Counted from the first letter of the stretch, positions 1 through 5,570 are shown. The stretch: DNA of 7,707 bases from Omnitrophica WOR_2 bacterium RBG_13_41_10 (GCA_001805465.1 MHGH01000012.1:96576-104282), one strand, 5' to 3'. Notes: generated from the letters alone by a model not told the origin. Numbers and translations are program-made.

Positions 1-214
1 CGGTATTCACTTTCAGGGTTTGCGCCTTAAGTATCAGCGCCTCTTCTAAGCCATAAATTAAGGCAGTGTACTCCGCAACATTATTAGTGGCATTACCGAT
101 ATAGCTAGATATATTCTTAATCGTCTCGCCATTGTTGCAGATAACCACCCCTATGCCGCTGGGGCCGGGATTCCCTTTAGATGCACCGTCGATATAAATC
201 TCAATTTCCTTCAT
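1..214 (-). CDS. rnhA: Ribonuclease HI family protein, N-terminal 71 residues (cut by window edge)
   Basis: This is the start of an RNase HI, a cytoplasmic endonuclease that cuts the RNA strand of RNA-DNA hybrids. The visible 71 residues begin MKEIEIYIDGASKGNPGPSG, which is the family's first beta strand with catalytic Asp9 and the GN.GPSG turn, followed by the NNVAEY motif with catalytic Glu48. The third catalytic Asp (usually in a SDS motif) would fall just past the window edge. The short N-terminus without an extra hybrid-binding domain fits the compact RNase HI group. ATG at 212-214 is the natural start because the homology begins within three residues, although no good Shine-Dalgarno is visible; the start codon sits inside a repeat-derived inverted repeat. 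It follows the zinc-ribbon gene by 36 bases and is probably cotranscribed with it. The family call is secure; the rest of the gene is not visible. Confidence 0.93.
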   Translation of the reverse strand, partial: MKEIEIYIDGASKGNPGPSGIGVVICNNGETIKNISSYIGNATNNVAEYTALIYGLEEALILKAQTLKVNT

Positions 215-260
215 CCCGTTAGAAAATTAATGCATCCCGTTAAATTTTTTCTAACGGGAT
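213..260. repeat. ATCCCGTTA repeat with 14-bp inverted repeat between two genes
   Basis: ATCCCGTTA occurs directly at 213-221 and 234-242 and inverted (TAACGGGAT) at 252-260. Bases 213-226 are perfectly complementary to 247-260 (14 bp, 20-base loop). Alternatively 234-242 pairs with 252-260 (9 bp). The element covers the stop codon of the zinc-ribbon gene (251-253) and the first bases of the RNase HI start codon. There is no long T-run after it, so a terminator role is doubtful. It may belong to a family of dispersed intergenic palindromes, which only a genome search can show. Confidence 0.7.
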
Positions 261-982
261 TCATCTTCTGGTATATATAATATCCTGTTACATACCTCGC
301 AGGTAATTAGGCGTTCGTACATTTTAATCAGGTTAATCACCTGCGGCGGCACAAACATATTGCACCCTTTACAGGAATTATCCTTTACTGAAACTATAGC
401 CAGCCCGTCGCGGTTAAGCAATATCCTTTCGTATTGAGAAAAAATTTTACGGTCGATATTGGGCGCAAGTTGTTTTCTCTGAGCATCCAATTGGGCTAAG
501 CGGTCATCTATTTCTTTAGCCCTATTTTCAATAACCTTCTTTTTTTCGTTAAACTGCTTCTCCTCTATCTGTAAATTCTCTTTTTCGGCGTCCATATTCT
601 TTTTGGCCTTATCCTGGGCTTCCAATAACTCTAATATTTTGTCTTCTATTACCGAGGCGTCTGCCTTGGCATCACCTATCTCTTTAAGCATTGCCGCATA
701 CTCTTTATTGGTCTTCAATTGAAACAACTGATTCTGCAATTTTTTCATGCCTTCTTCTTTTGTGGCAAGCTCTAGCTCATTCTCTTTTCTTTGTTTTTGT
801 AGGTCCAGGGAGCCTTTCTCTAGAGCTGCCAAATGCTGCTTTTTATCTTCAAATGAAGTTTCCAACGCTTTAATCTGTTCAGGATGGGAATTCTTTTCGC
901 GCTGTAATGCATAAATCTCGCTATCTATGGTTTGTAGTTGCATCAGGCTGATTATCTGTGCCTTTAAGTCAATATTTGCCAA
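251..982 (-). CDS. C4-type zinc ribbon coiled-coil protein (DUF164/CdsZ-like)
   Basis: A 243-residue cytoplasmic protein with a long charged coiled coil (roughly residues 20-170, rich in Glu, Lys, Gln and Leu) followed by a C-terminal zinc ribbon. The ribbon ligands are Cys204-x2-Cys207 (SCKGCNM) and Cys228-x2-Cys231 (TCEVCNR), with the hallmark PPQ segment between them. This is the full architecture and usual length of the widespread C4 zinc-ribbon (DUF164) family. Some members have been linked to RNA or translation-related roles; the exact function here is not deducible. The start is a TTG (980-982) preceded by AAGGAAGGAAG about six bases upstream, and the homology begins immediately. The gene lies just after two tRNA genes and just before RNase HI, a common chromosomal neighbourhood, and marks this end of the window as host chromosome. 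Confidence 0.93.
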   Translation of the reverse strand: MANIDLKAQIISLMQLQTIDSEIYALQREKNSHPEQIKALETSFEDKKQHLAALEKGSLDLQKQRKENELELATKEEGMKKLQNQLFQLKTNKEYAAMLKEIGDAKADASVIEDKILELLEAQDKAKKNMDAEKENLQIEEKQFNEKKKVIENRAKEIDDRLAQLDAQRKQLAPNIDRKIFSQYERILLNRDGLAIVSVKDNSCKGCNMFVPPQVINLIKMYERLITCEVCNRILYIPEDESR

Positions 983-1015
983 TCGGCGCTTCCTTCCTTA
1001 AAAAATGCAACTATA

Positions 1016-1090
1016 TGGGCATTAGAGGATTTGAACCTCTGACCTCGTGCATGTGAGGCACGCGCTCTAACCAGGCTAAGCTAAATGCCC
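1016..1090 (-). tRNA. tRNA-Val (anticodon CAC)
   Basis: The minus strand folds into a complete cloverleaf. The acceptor stem GGGCATT pairs with AATGCCC. The anticodon stem CGTGC/GCACG encloses loop CTCACAT, giving anticodon CAC for Val codon GUG. The T arm AGAGG-TTCAAAT-CCTCT is canonical. The discriminator base is A (1016) and the 3' CCA is not encoded, so it must be added by CCA transferase. It is the downstream member of a two-tRNA cluster, 17 bases after the CAT tRNA. Confidence 0.95.
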
Positions 1091-1107
1091 GCATAAATTT
1101 TCAAACC

Positions 1108-1179
1108 TGGGCCCAGAAGGATTCGGACCTCCGACCAAGTGATTATGAGTCACCTGCTCTACCACTGAGCTATGGGCCC
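1108..1179 (-). tRNA. tRNA with CAT anticodon (elongator Met or Ile2)
   Basis: The minus strand folds into a cloverleaf: acceptor GGGCCCA/TGGGCCC, D arm GCTC-AGTGGTA-GAGC, anticodon stem GGTGA/TCACT with loop CTCATAA, discriminator A, and no encoded CCA. The G1-C72 pair argues against initiator tRNA-fMet. CAT may be read as elongator Met or, after lysidine modification of C34, as Ile2; the anticodon arm resembles E. coli ileX, but this cannot be settled by eye. The T loop reads TCCGAAT, with C instead of the near-universal U at position 55. The first base of the tRNA (1179) is also the last base of the stop codon of the adjacent integrase, so a mobile element abuts its 5' end. Confidence 0.92.
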
Positions 1180-2357
1180 TAAATGTTAACTAACTCTTTA
1201 TGCTCTAATGCGTTAGAAAAATCGTTTTTAGCTTCAAATGCTTCGACGATATTCGATACAGCATCTGTACAGCAGTCGCTAGCGTTGATTTTAAATAAAT
1301 CACATGCTTTTGGCTGCTCATCGCGTATTAAATAAGTGTGCGTATAACGCTCTGTCATTTTTGTTGTCGAGTGCCCTAAAATATTCGCTAACGTTATTAA
1401 GTCTTTATATGTAGCATACCAGTAGCTCGCGAAAATGTGTCTTAAATCGTGCCAGCGAAAATCCGTAATGTTAGATTCTTTTAAAGCCCACTCAAAGTCG
1501 TCTCTAATATAAGAAAAAGTATAGGGCTCATTCGCTCTTTTTTCAAATAGATAATTTTCTGCCTTTTCGCGCAGATGCAATAATATCGCTAAACCGCCTT
1601 TGTCAATTCGCTCGAAAGCTATGCGTCGTGCTTTGCCGGTCTTGCTATTCTCTTTGCGTACATAAATCTCTCTGTTTCTCAAATCGATGTCTTCTTTTTG
1701 CAGATTAAACTGCTCGCTCTGCCGCAAACCTGTTGAAAGAGCAACCATGACGGGAAGTCGAAGCCTTTCAGAGCAGTTTTTCAATAAATCTCTTATCTCT
1801 TTTTTTGTAAGTATCTTCTGTCTAGGCTCTTCTGGAAAAAGCAGCTTTTTCTTTTTTGAAAGCGGGTTATGCAAACTGTTATCATACCATTCAATAGCTT
1901 TGTTGTAAATAGTTTTTAGACAGACAAGATTCCTGTTAACTGTGCACCCTTCGACTTCTTTGACGCGATTCGCCTTAAAGGTATCGACGTCTAGCGAAGT
2001 TATCTCGTCAAGATAGTTGTTGCCAAGAAGCCTTTTAAGCGCTTTAACAGAGCTTACGTCGTTTTTATAAGACTTTTTCAGCACCTTACTGTACTTCTCT
2101 AAAAATTGATCTGCAATATCAAAAAATCTGATCTTGATTTTATTTTTTCTCTTCTCGAAGATTTCGCCTGTCCTTATGTCTACTTTTTTCTGCGCGAGGG
2201 CGTCTTCTGCGAGACTCTTCGCCTTCGGCGCGTCAGCATCAATAACTCTCTCTGTGTAGCATTTCCCGTTGAGCCGATAGCCGATAAAATACGCCGAGAC
2301 TTTTCTACCCTTTTTTTTGCTTTGAATTGTGCGTTTGAAAAGCCAGCTCATTTTCAT
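1179..2357 (-). CDS. int: Tyrosine recombinase / integrase
   Basis: A 392-residue site-specific integrase that would catalyse strand exchange between element and chromosome att sites. Residues about 72-170 look like the SAM-like core-binding domain and 180-345 the catalytic domain. All signature residues are present: Arg212 (STGLRQSE), Lys239 (NSKTGKARR), His303 and Arg306 (HDLRHIF), His329 (LGHSTTKMT) and nucleophile Tyr338 (ERYTHTY). A tail of about 50 residues follows, longer than in many relatives. The ATG at 2355-2357 overlaps the excisionase stop as ATGA; Met3 (2349-2351) is an alternative with better spacing from GAGGAG. The stop codon shares base 1179 with the CAT tRNA, which is the usual neighbourhood of an integrase except that here it is the tRNA's 5' end. 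It is the last gene of the operon. Confidence 0.96.
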   Translation of the reverse strand: MKMSWLFKRTIQSKKKGRKVSAYFIGYRLNGKCYTERVIDADAPKAKSLAEDALAQKKVDIRTGEIFEKRKNKIKIRFFDIADQFLEKYSKVLKKSYKNDVSSVKALKRLLGNNYLDEITSLDVDTFKANRVKEVEGCTVNRNLVCLKTIYNKAIEWYDNSLHNPLSKKKKLLFPEEPRQKILTKKEIRDLLKNCSERLRLPVMVALSTGLRQSEQFNLQKEDIDLRNREIYVRKENSKTGKARRIAFERIDKGGLAILLHLREKAENYLFEKRANEPYTFSYIRDDFEWALKESNITDFRWHDLRHIFASYWYATYKDLITLANILGHSTTKMTERYTHTYLIRDEQPKACDLFKINASDCCTDAVSNIVEAFEAKNDFSNALEHKELVNI

Positions 2358-2584
2358 CTCCTCTCTTTTGTCGACGCTTCGATTAAAAACGACTTCATGT
2401 ATCTATCTAAATATAACTTGTCAAAACGCACGCTGCGCTTATCGCGCTTCGCGTTCTCTTTTTTTTCACCTTGTTTTATATAGCTGATTTTACCTTCTCG
2501 TAGCCAATGATATAAAGTCGTGGGTTTAAAACTCAAATATTCTGCCGCTTCTTTCACTGTCAAATAGCGCTTCTCCGTAGACAC
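2354..2584 (-). CDS. xis: Excisionase-like helix-turn-helix protein (AlpA/Xis family)
   Basis: A 76-residue DNA-binding protein of the MerR-like HTH_17 excisionase group. Residues 7-35 (YLTVKEAAEYLSFKPTTLYH, then WLREGKI) form the winged-helix signature, followed by a basic wing (KQGEKKENAKRDKRSVRF) and the typical closing F.K..LD.Y helix. Family members bend DNA at att sites and steer the integrase towards excision, or repress or activate element genes. The start is GTG (2582-2584) with AGGGAG nine bases upstream. The stop overlaps the integrase start, so the two are translationally coupled. The ribosome binding site lies in the 3' arm of a potential hairpin (2588-2623). Identification as an excisionase rests on family and position; a repressor role is also possible. 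Confidence 0.87.
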   Translation of the reverse strand: MSTEKRYLTVKEAAEYLSFKPTTLYHWLREGKISYIKQGEKKENAKRDKRSVRFDKLYLDRYMKSFLIEASTKERR

Positions 2585-2702
2585 CGTATCTAACTCCCTG
2601 CCAAAAATTAGGCAAAGTTAGATTTTTGATGTCTACATGAAAAGGCTCTACAGCTACCGCTGCGGCGTTTTTCGGTTTAACATTCAGAGCTCTTGAAATC
2701 AT
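2526..2702 (-). CDS. Possible small overlapping ORF, 58 residues, unknown
   Basis: An ATG at 2700-2702 opens a 58-codon frame ending TAA at 2526-2528. It fills the otherwise empty gap between the coiled-coil ORF and the excisionase, overlapping the former by 26 bases and the latter by 59. The product starts MISRALNVKPKNAAAVAVEP and continues with an aromatic, glycine-rich stretch around NFWQGVRYGVYGEAL that looks protein-like. Only a weak purine stretch (AGAGAG) precedes the ATG. No family is recognised and no transmembrane segment is evident. The long overlap with the excisionase argues against it, while the absence of any other content in the gap and its sensible composition argue for it. 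I consider it a candidate only. Confidence 0.35.
   Translation of the reverse strand: MISRALNVKPKNAAAVAVEPFHVDIKNLTLPNFWQGVRYGVYGEALFDSERSGRIFEF
2588..2623 (-). promoter_or_regulatory. Hairpin containing the excisionase ribosome binding site
   Basis: ATCTAACT (2588-2595 on the plus strand) is complementary to AGTTAGAT (2616-2623), with an inner GCC/GGC pairing at 2600-2602/2611-2613. On the minus-strand transcript the 3' arm carries AGGGAG, the likely Shine-Dalgarno of the excisionase, starting about nine bases before its GTG. If folded, the structure would limit ribosome access. The role is inferred from geometry alone. Confidence 0.4.
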
Positions 2703-2949
2703 CTCTACTCTCTTTTTTAATTTTTATAGTGTTTTTTGTAATGCCGTTTAAAGTCTGATCGAAAACAGAGAATCGGGCTAAGCCCTCTAATTCTAAAAAT
2801 TCGAGCTTCTGCGCCTTCATCTTTTCGTTCAAAGTCTTCTCAAGCTCAAGTCGTTTCTTAAAGAGCTTTGACTTTTTAATTTCGAGCTCTCTGAGCTGCT
2901 GGCGCATAGACAGCAGCTCTTTGCAGAGAGTGACTAGTTCTGAATTCAT
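2677..2949 (-). CDS. Small coiled-coil protein of unknown function
   Basis: A 90-residue protein that I do not recognise. Residues 5-55 are strongly helical and charged with heptad-like Leu spacing (LCKELLSMRQQLRELEIKKS and onward through KRLELEKTLNEKM), predicting a coiled coil; the C-terminal third is basic and polar. There is no signal peptide or membrane segment. The ATG at 2947-2949 lies three bases after the stop of the preceding 65-residue ORF and has no clear Shine-Dalgarno, so translation is probably coupled. Its place inside the HTH-recombinase-ParB-Xis-Int operon suggests a role in element maintenance or recombination, but that is guilt by association. Codon use and reading direction match the neighbours, supporting a real gene. 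Confidence 0.7.
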   Translation of the reverse strand: MNSELVTLCKELLSMRQQLRELEIKKSKLFKKRLELEKTLNEKMKAQKLEFLELEGLARFSVFDQTLNGITKNTIKIKKESRDDFKSSEC

Positions 2950-2952
2950 AGC

Positions 2953-3150
2953 TTATATTTCGCTTTTTTCTAAAAATTTATTTAGTTGCTCCTCGATATC
3001 TCTACGCTCTTCGTCTTGGACAAACACATCTTTAGAGCCCTTGCCTTCTACAATATAATCAACCCGGTCAAGCTTAGCGTTTACGATTTTATTTTCTGCC
3101 GCGTTAAACAAAATGACAACCTTAGCTTTATAGCCATAGTTCCAGTCCAT
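2953..3150 (-). CDS. Small hypothetical protein, 65 residues
   Basis: A 65-residue protein that I do not recognise. The first 35 residues look beta-rich (YGYKAKVVILFNAAENKIVN, then AKLDRVDYIVEG), followed by an acidic C-terminal helix (EERRDIEEQLNKFLEKSE). There is no signal peptide, cysteine pair or membrane segment. The start is well supported: ATG at 3148-3150 is preceded by a perfect AAAGGAGG seven bases upstream, the best ribosome binding site in the operon. It lies 56 bases downstream of the ParB-like gene and three bases upstream of the coiled-coil gene. The strong site suggests it is made in larger amounts than its neighbours. Function is unknown. Confidence 0.75.
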   Translation of the reverse strand: MDWNYGYKAKVVILFNAAENKIVNAKLDRVDYIVEGKGSKDVFVQDEERRDIEEQLNKFLEKSEI

Positions 3151-3153
3151 TTT

Positions 3154-3204
3154 TTAACCTCCTTTAATTAATGTTATTAATTTTTTCTTTTGTTTATGTA
3201 TCAT
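3154..3204 (-). CDS. Possible 16-residue leader peptide before the 65-residue ORF
   Basis: In the gap after the ParB-like gene, ATG (3202-3204) opens MIHKQKKKLITLIKGG and stops with TAA at 3154-3156. Its last two sense codons are the GGAGGT that serves as the ribosome binding site of the next gene. Such arrangements can be translational couplers, but a frame this short could arise by chance, since GGAGGT followed by TAA is all that is needed to make it look deliberate. No family is recognised. Confidence 0.2.
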   Translation of the reverse strand: MIHKQKKKLITLIKGG

Positions 3205-3206
3205 CT

Positions 3207-3983
3207 TTACACCGCCGCCGCTTCAAGCTTCAAAGATTCGCGAGCTGAAGCTATCGCCTTTTGAGCCGAGAGTAGAATGTCGAGCATCGAAGCTCTCTGC
3301 TCTTCTGTCGCCAGCGCAGACAGATCGCATTTTTTGAATCTATCGGGCAGCTCGTTTAATTCAACAGCAAGACAATACAGCTCAGCGGGCAGATTTCTGA
3401 ACAGCTTTTTTAGATCGCAATCAAAAAGAGTGTCTTGCGCAAAGTCTCGCTTGATTTGCGATCCCCGTCGCTTAGGATGCTGCGCTTTTATTTCTTCGCC
3501 GTTTATTTTCGAATAGGCTGCGTTTATCGTAGTCTTGCCCTCGCGCAGATTATTCTTCGTCTTTTCGCTCGCTCTTTCGATGATCTTCAGCGCGCGATAA
3601 AGCGTATCGCGCGAAACGCCCGCTTTAATAGCCAATTCGCTCTTCGTCATGTCTGAATTAATACATTGCAGCTCAGCGAGCTGCAAAAGCATTTCGACGC
3701 GCTTGAAATGCGTCAGGTTGCGTCTGCCGAGCTGATTGCTGTACATCCACGCTTTCGCGGCGTTTCGGTCTGAAAGACTAATTTCAACCGTCTTAAATTC
3801 GATATTGTTTTCTCTGCAAATCTTATATCTGTGATGCCCGTCAAGAAGAATGCCGCGCCACAGTACGAGGGGATCGCGGCAAAAGCCGTCTTTAAGAATG
3901 TTCTCTTTCAGCTTCCCGCATTCTTCTTTCGTAAGCGGTATTATCAGTTTATTGAATTCGGGATCGAGAATTATCTCTCGCAT
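3207..3983 (-). CDS. ParB/Srx-fold N-terminal domain DNA-binding protein
   Basis: A 258-residue cytoplasmic protein with a ParB-like architecture. Residues 1-70 contain the ParB N-terminal (ParB/sulfiredoxin) fold, including the signature ILLDGHHRYKIC (residues 45-56), the nucleotide-binding GxxR region. Residues 75-100 hold AWMYSNQLGRRNLTHFKR, equivalent to the RRxLT segment of ParB relatives. A helix-turn-helix follows (residues 113-133, KSELAIKAGVSRDTLYRALK). The C-terminal 80 residues are helical without a recognised domain. Canonical ParB proteins bind centromere sites and, with ParA, partition replicons; no ParA is visible here, so it may instead act as a regulator or maintenance factor. 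Its ATG is two bases after the stop of the upstream recombinase, with no strong Shine-Dalgarno, implying coupled translation. The fold is well supported; the role is not. Confidence 0.88.
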   Translation of the reverse strand: MREIILDPEFNKLIIPLTKEECGKLKENILKDGFCRDPLVLWRGILLDGHHRYKICRENNIEFKTVEISLSDRNAAKAWMYSNQLGRRNLTHFKRVEMLLQLAELQCINSDMTKSELAIKAGVSRDTLYRALKIIERASEKTKNNLREGKTTINAAYSKINGEEIKAQHPKRRGSQIKRDFAQDTLFDCDLKKLFRNLPAELYCLAVELNELPDRFKKCDLSALATEEQRASMLDILLSAQKAIASARESLKLEAAAV

Positions 3984-3985
3984 CT

Positions 3986-4864
3986 TTAGACTAGCGCCTC
4001 TTGCTCTTGCTTCAGAGCTTCGAGCGCCTTGTTGTTGACGCGCTTCATGTCTGTATTGACGTAAGTAGCGGCGATGCTCAGCGTTTTCCAGCCAAAGAAG
4101 TCTTTCAGCTCGAAGGCATTCATACTAGGCGCTAACGCAGTCGCGCGGTGATGTCTGAGCTTGTGCGGCGATTCTTCTGCAATATTACAGCTCTTCTCGC
4201 AGCGCAAGAGCCGCCTGCGCACTTTGTGGCGCAGTTTAGATATGTTGCGATACAGCCGCGCTTCTTTAGATTCATCGTCTTGCTTGTCGTCAGTCAAAAA
4301 TAGATAGTCTTTGACGTCCGCCGATTTCAAATAAGCTGCATAACTCTCTTTCGCGTGCGGCGTCAGCGGATGCACGCGATAGCGCTTCGTCTTAGTCATA
4401 AAGAAACTAACACCGTTTTCAGTGAAGTCTTTCTTTCGAAGCGCGAGCACTTCTGCAATGCGCGCGCCGTAATCAGAGAGCAGATCAAATATAAGCAAAG
4501 ATTGACAGTCGTTATTCTTAATAAAGTAGGCGCGCATCTTCGCGAGCTTCTTTGAATCAAGGGCGCTTTTTACCGGCTCATTGACGGGCGTATCGCGCTC
4601 AAGAATGTTAATATAGGTAAAGAGCTCGGCAAGCTGCTTATACTCAAAATAAGCTCTCAACGCGCTGAGCCGCACGTTTACAGTGTTAATACTTTGCTTA
4701 TGCAGATTTTTTAAATATCGCTGGACGTCCTCTTTGTTAGGCGGGTTGTTCTTGGCAGATTTTAGAAACTGATCTACGCTCTGAAGGTAGGTCTGAATCG
4801 TGTTCTCGGATTTTTTCTTCTCTATCCGCAGAGATTCTTCAAAAGAATACATCGTATCTTTCAT
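3986..4864 (-). CDS. Second tyrosine recombinase, XerC/D-like
   Basis: A 292-residue tyrosine recombinase of XerC/D length and layout: a SAM-like core-binding domain (residues 5-85, with FEESLRIEKKKSENTIQTYL) and a catalytic domain (residues 100-285). The catalytic set is Arg135 (DYGARIAEVLALR), Lys158 or Lys160 in the beta-hairpin, His234 and Arg237 (PHKLRHHRAT), Trp259 (FGWKTLS, at the H/W position) and Tyr268 (AATYVNTDM). The ATG at 4862-4864 has AAAGGAGA about seven bases upstream. The element thus carries two full recombinases: this one, cotranscribed with the HTH regulator and ParB-like gene, and the tRNA-proximal integrase. It could resolve multimers, invert or excise a segment, or act jointly with the integrase. 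It is clearly different in sequence from the integrase, so it is not a recent duplicate. Confidence 0.95.
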   Translation of the reverse strand: MKDTMYSFEESLRIEKKKSENTIQTYLQSVDQFLKSAKNNPPNKEDVQRYLKNLHKQSINTVNVRLSALRAYFEYKQLAELFTYINILERDTPVNEPVKSALDSKKLAKMRAYFIKNNDCQSLLIFDLLSDYGARIAEVLALRKKDFTENGVSFFMTKTKRYRVHPLTPHAKESYAAYLKSADVKDYLFLTDDKQDDESKEARLYRNISKLRHKVRRRLLRCEKSCNIAEESPHKLRHHRATALAPSMNAFELKDFFGWKTLSIAATYVNTDMKRVNNKALEALKQEQEALV

Positions 4865-4908
4865 TGCATTTCTCCTTTCATTTCTCTGTTTTCTGATTTT
4901 ATAAAACT

Positions 4909-5106
4909 TTACTTCTTGCTTATTTTCTGCATCTTCTTTACAACGTCCGGATGCGGGTACGCTTCGTGCCTCAAGAATCTATAAATCTCTCTGATATCAA
5001 GAAGCAGCATGTCAGCAAGATTCTGCTTTGAAAAGCTAAGCCCGCTTTTCTTTAAGCGCTTAAAAAACTCGTCGACGATAGCGAAGTCTGTTCTCTTAAT
5101 CTTCAT
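4909..5106 (-). CDS. Small Cro/CI-like helix-turn-helix protein
   Basis: A 65-residue protein starting MKIKRTDF. Residues about 25-47 (SKQNLADMLLLDIREIYRFL) read as a helix-turn-helix followed by RHEAYPHPDVVKKMQKI, echoing the end of Cro/XRE repressors. The match is loose and the family call is tentative. An in-frame ATG six codons earlier (5124) is unlikely as a start because it would lie inside the promoter between the -35 and -10 boxes. With the chosen start, the predicted transcription start is the A of the ATG, so the mRNA would be leaderless. It is the first gene of the recombinase-ParB-Xis-Int operon and probably autoregulates it through the repeats that overlap and precede the -35 box. 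Confidence 0.68.
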   Translation of the reverse strand: MKIKRTDFAIVDEFFKRLKKSGLSFSKQNLADMLLLDIREIYRFLRHEAYPHPDVVKKMQKISKK

Positions 5107-5112
5107 AATAAA

Positions 5113-5140
5113 AGTATACTGCAAATTTGATAAATGTCAA
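5113..5140 (-). promoter_or_regulatory. Sigma70-type promoter for the element operon
   Basis: On the minus strand TTGACA (5135-5140) and TATACT (5113-5118) are separated by 16 bases, with AT-rich sequence upstream. Seven bases after the -10 box comes the A of the HTH gene's ATG (5106). The -35 box is a perfect consensus and the -10 differs at one position. A weaker upstream alternative uses TTGACT (5180-5185) with CATAAA seventeen bases downstream. Confidence 0.72.
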
Positions 5141-5204
5141 GGTAATTTTAGGCTTTTTTATGAAATATCCCTCGATAAAAGTCAAAATGCGGGGTAAATG
5201 TCAT
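5129..5204 (-). repeat. Three copies of a 12-base direct repeat (operator or iteron candidates)
   Basis: Minus-strand units are TTGACATTTATC (5129-5140), TTGACTTTTATC (5174-5185) and ATGACATTTACC (5193-5204), with consensus WTGACWTTTAYC. Unit starts are spaced 45 and 19 bases apart. The first unit contains the -35 box of the operon promoter, which suits an operator for the HTH product. A replication iteron role is also possible but would normally show more units and regular spacing. The remaining 5205-5339 holds no gene I can support. Confidence 0.55.
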
Positions 5205-5339
5205 ATACTTATTGGTAAAAAAAGCCGTAACTCTATGCGCTGTATTATTTTGAATTTATATGTTTTGTTCAATAACTATAATCGACAGAGATTTAAAAAA
5301 TAGCCCCTAACAGCCTCTAGGCTCGACGATCTTGAGCAA

Positions 5340-5359
5340 AAGCATACAGATATATGCTT
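5340..5359 (-). terminator. Weak hairpin after the cold-shock gene
   Basis: AAGCATA (5340-5346) and TATGCTT (5353-5359) form a 7-bp AT-rich stem with a 6-base loop overlapping the stop codon of the cold-shock gene. On the minus strand only a short T-run follows. It resembles a weak intrinsic terminator separating the cold-shock transcript from the element operon. Confidence 0.35.
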
Positions 5360-5570
5360 AAATTGATTCTGCGCTTATTTTCTTTACGTTGACCGCCGCT
5401 TCGCCTTTATCAGATTGAGTTATCTCGAATTCGACTGCATCGCCGTCATTCAGGCTCTTATAGCCGTCGCCTGCGATCGCGCTGTAATGCACAAAAATGT
5501 CTTTTTCATCTTCAGTTGTTATGAAACCATAGCCTTTTGCGTTGCTGAACCACTTAACTTTACCTTTCAT
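5358..5570 (-). CDS. Cold-shock domain protein (CspA family)
   Basis: A complete 70-residue single cold-shock domain. It opens MKGKVKWFSNAKGYGFIT, with the RNP1 motif KGYGFI (residues 12-17) and RNP2 motif IFVHY (residues 25-29), then the usual GDAVEFEI strand. These proteins bind single-stranded RNA or DNA and act as RNA chaperones in the cytoplasm; some work in antitermination or phage development. Length and motifs are typical, so nothing is missing. The ATG at 5568-5570 overlaps the end of the upstream coiled-coil ORF by 11 bases, and AGGAGG lies 12 bases upstream, a slightly long spacing. A 13-bp inverted repeat ends about ten bases before that Shine-Dalgarno. Finding a Csp inside the mobile region suggests cargo, possibly helping element expression or replication. 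Confidence 0.95.
   Translation of the reverse strand: MKGKVKWFSNAKGYGFITTEDEKDIFVHYSAIAGDGYKSLNDGDAVEFEITQSDKGEAAVNVKKISAESI

Noticed and set aside
691..873. Plus-strand ORF antisense to the zinc-ribbon gene
   Set aside because: It is the shadow of a well-conserved coding region, rich in Leu, Phe and Ser as expected from reversed coiled-coil codons.
2106..2483. 125-codon plus-strand ORF over the integrase and excisionase starts
   Set aside because: It lies opposite two confidently identified genes, has Phe/Leu-rich shadow composition and lacks a ribosome binding site.
5129..5204. CRISPR array or classical iteron origin
   Set aside because: Only three 12-base units with unequal spacing and no uniform spacers; no Cas or Rep gene is visible. 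Operator sites are more likely.
5280..5330. Inverted-looking ATCGACAGAG and CTCGACGAT with AGCCTCTAGGCT inside, as an att site or terminator
   Set aside because: The outer arms are imperfect and the inner stem is only 5 bp with a 2-base loop. No duplicate elsewhere in the window.
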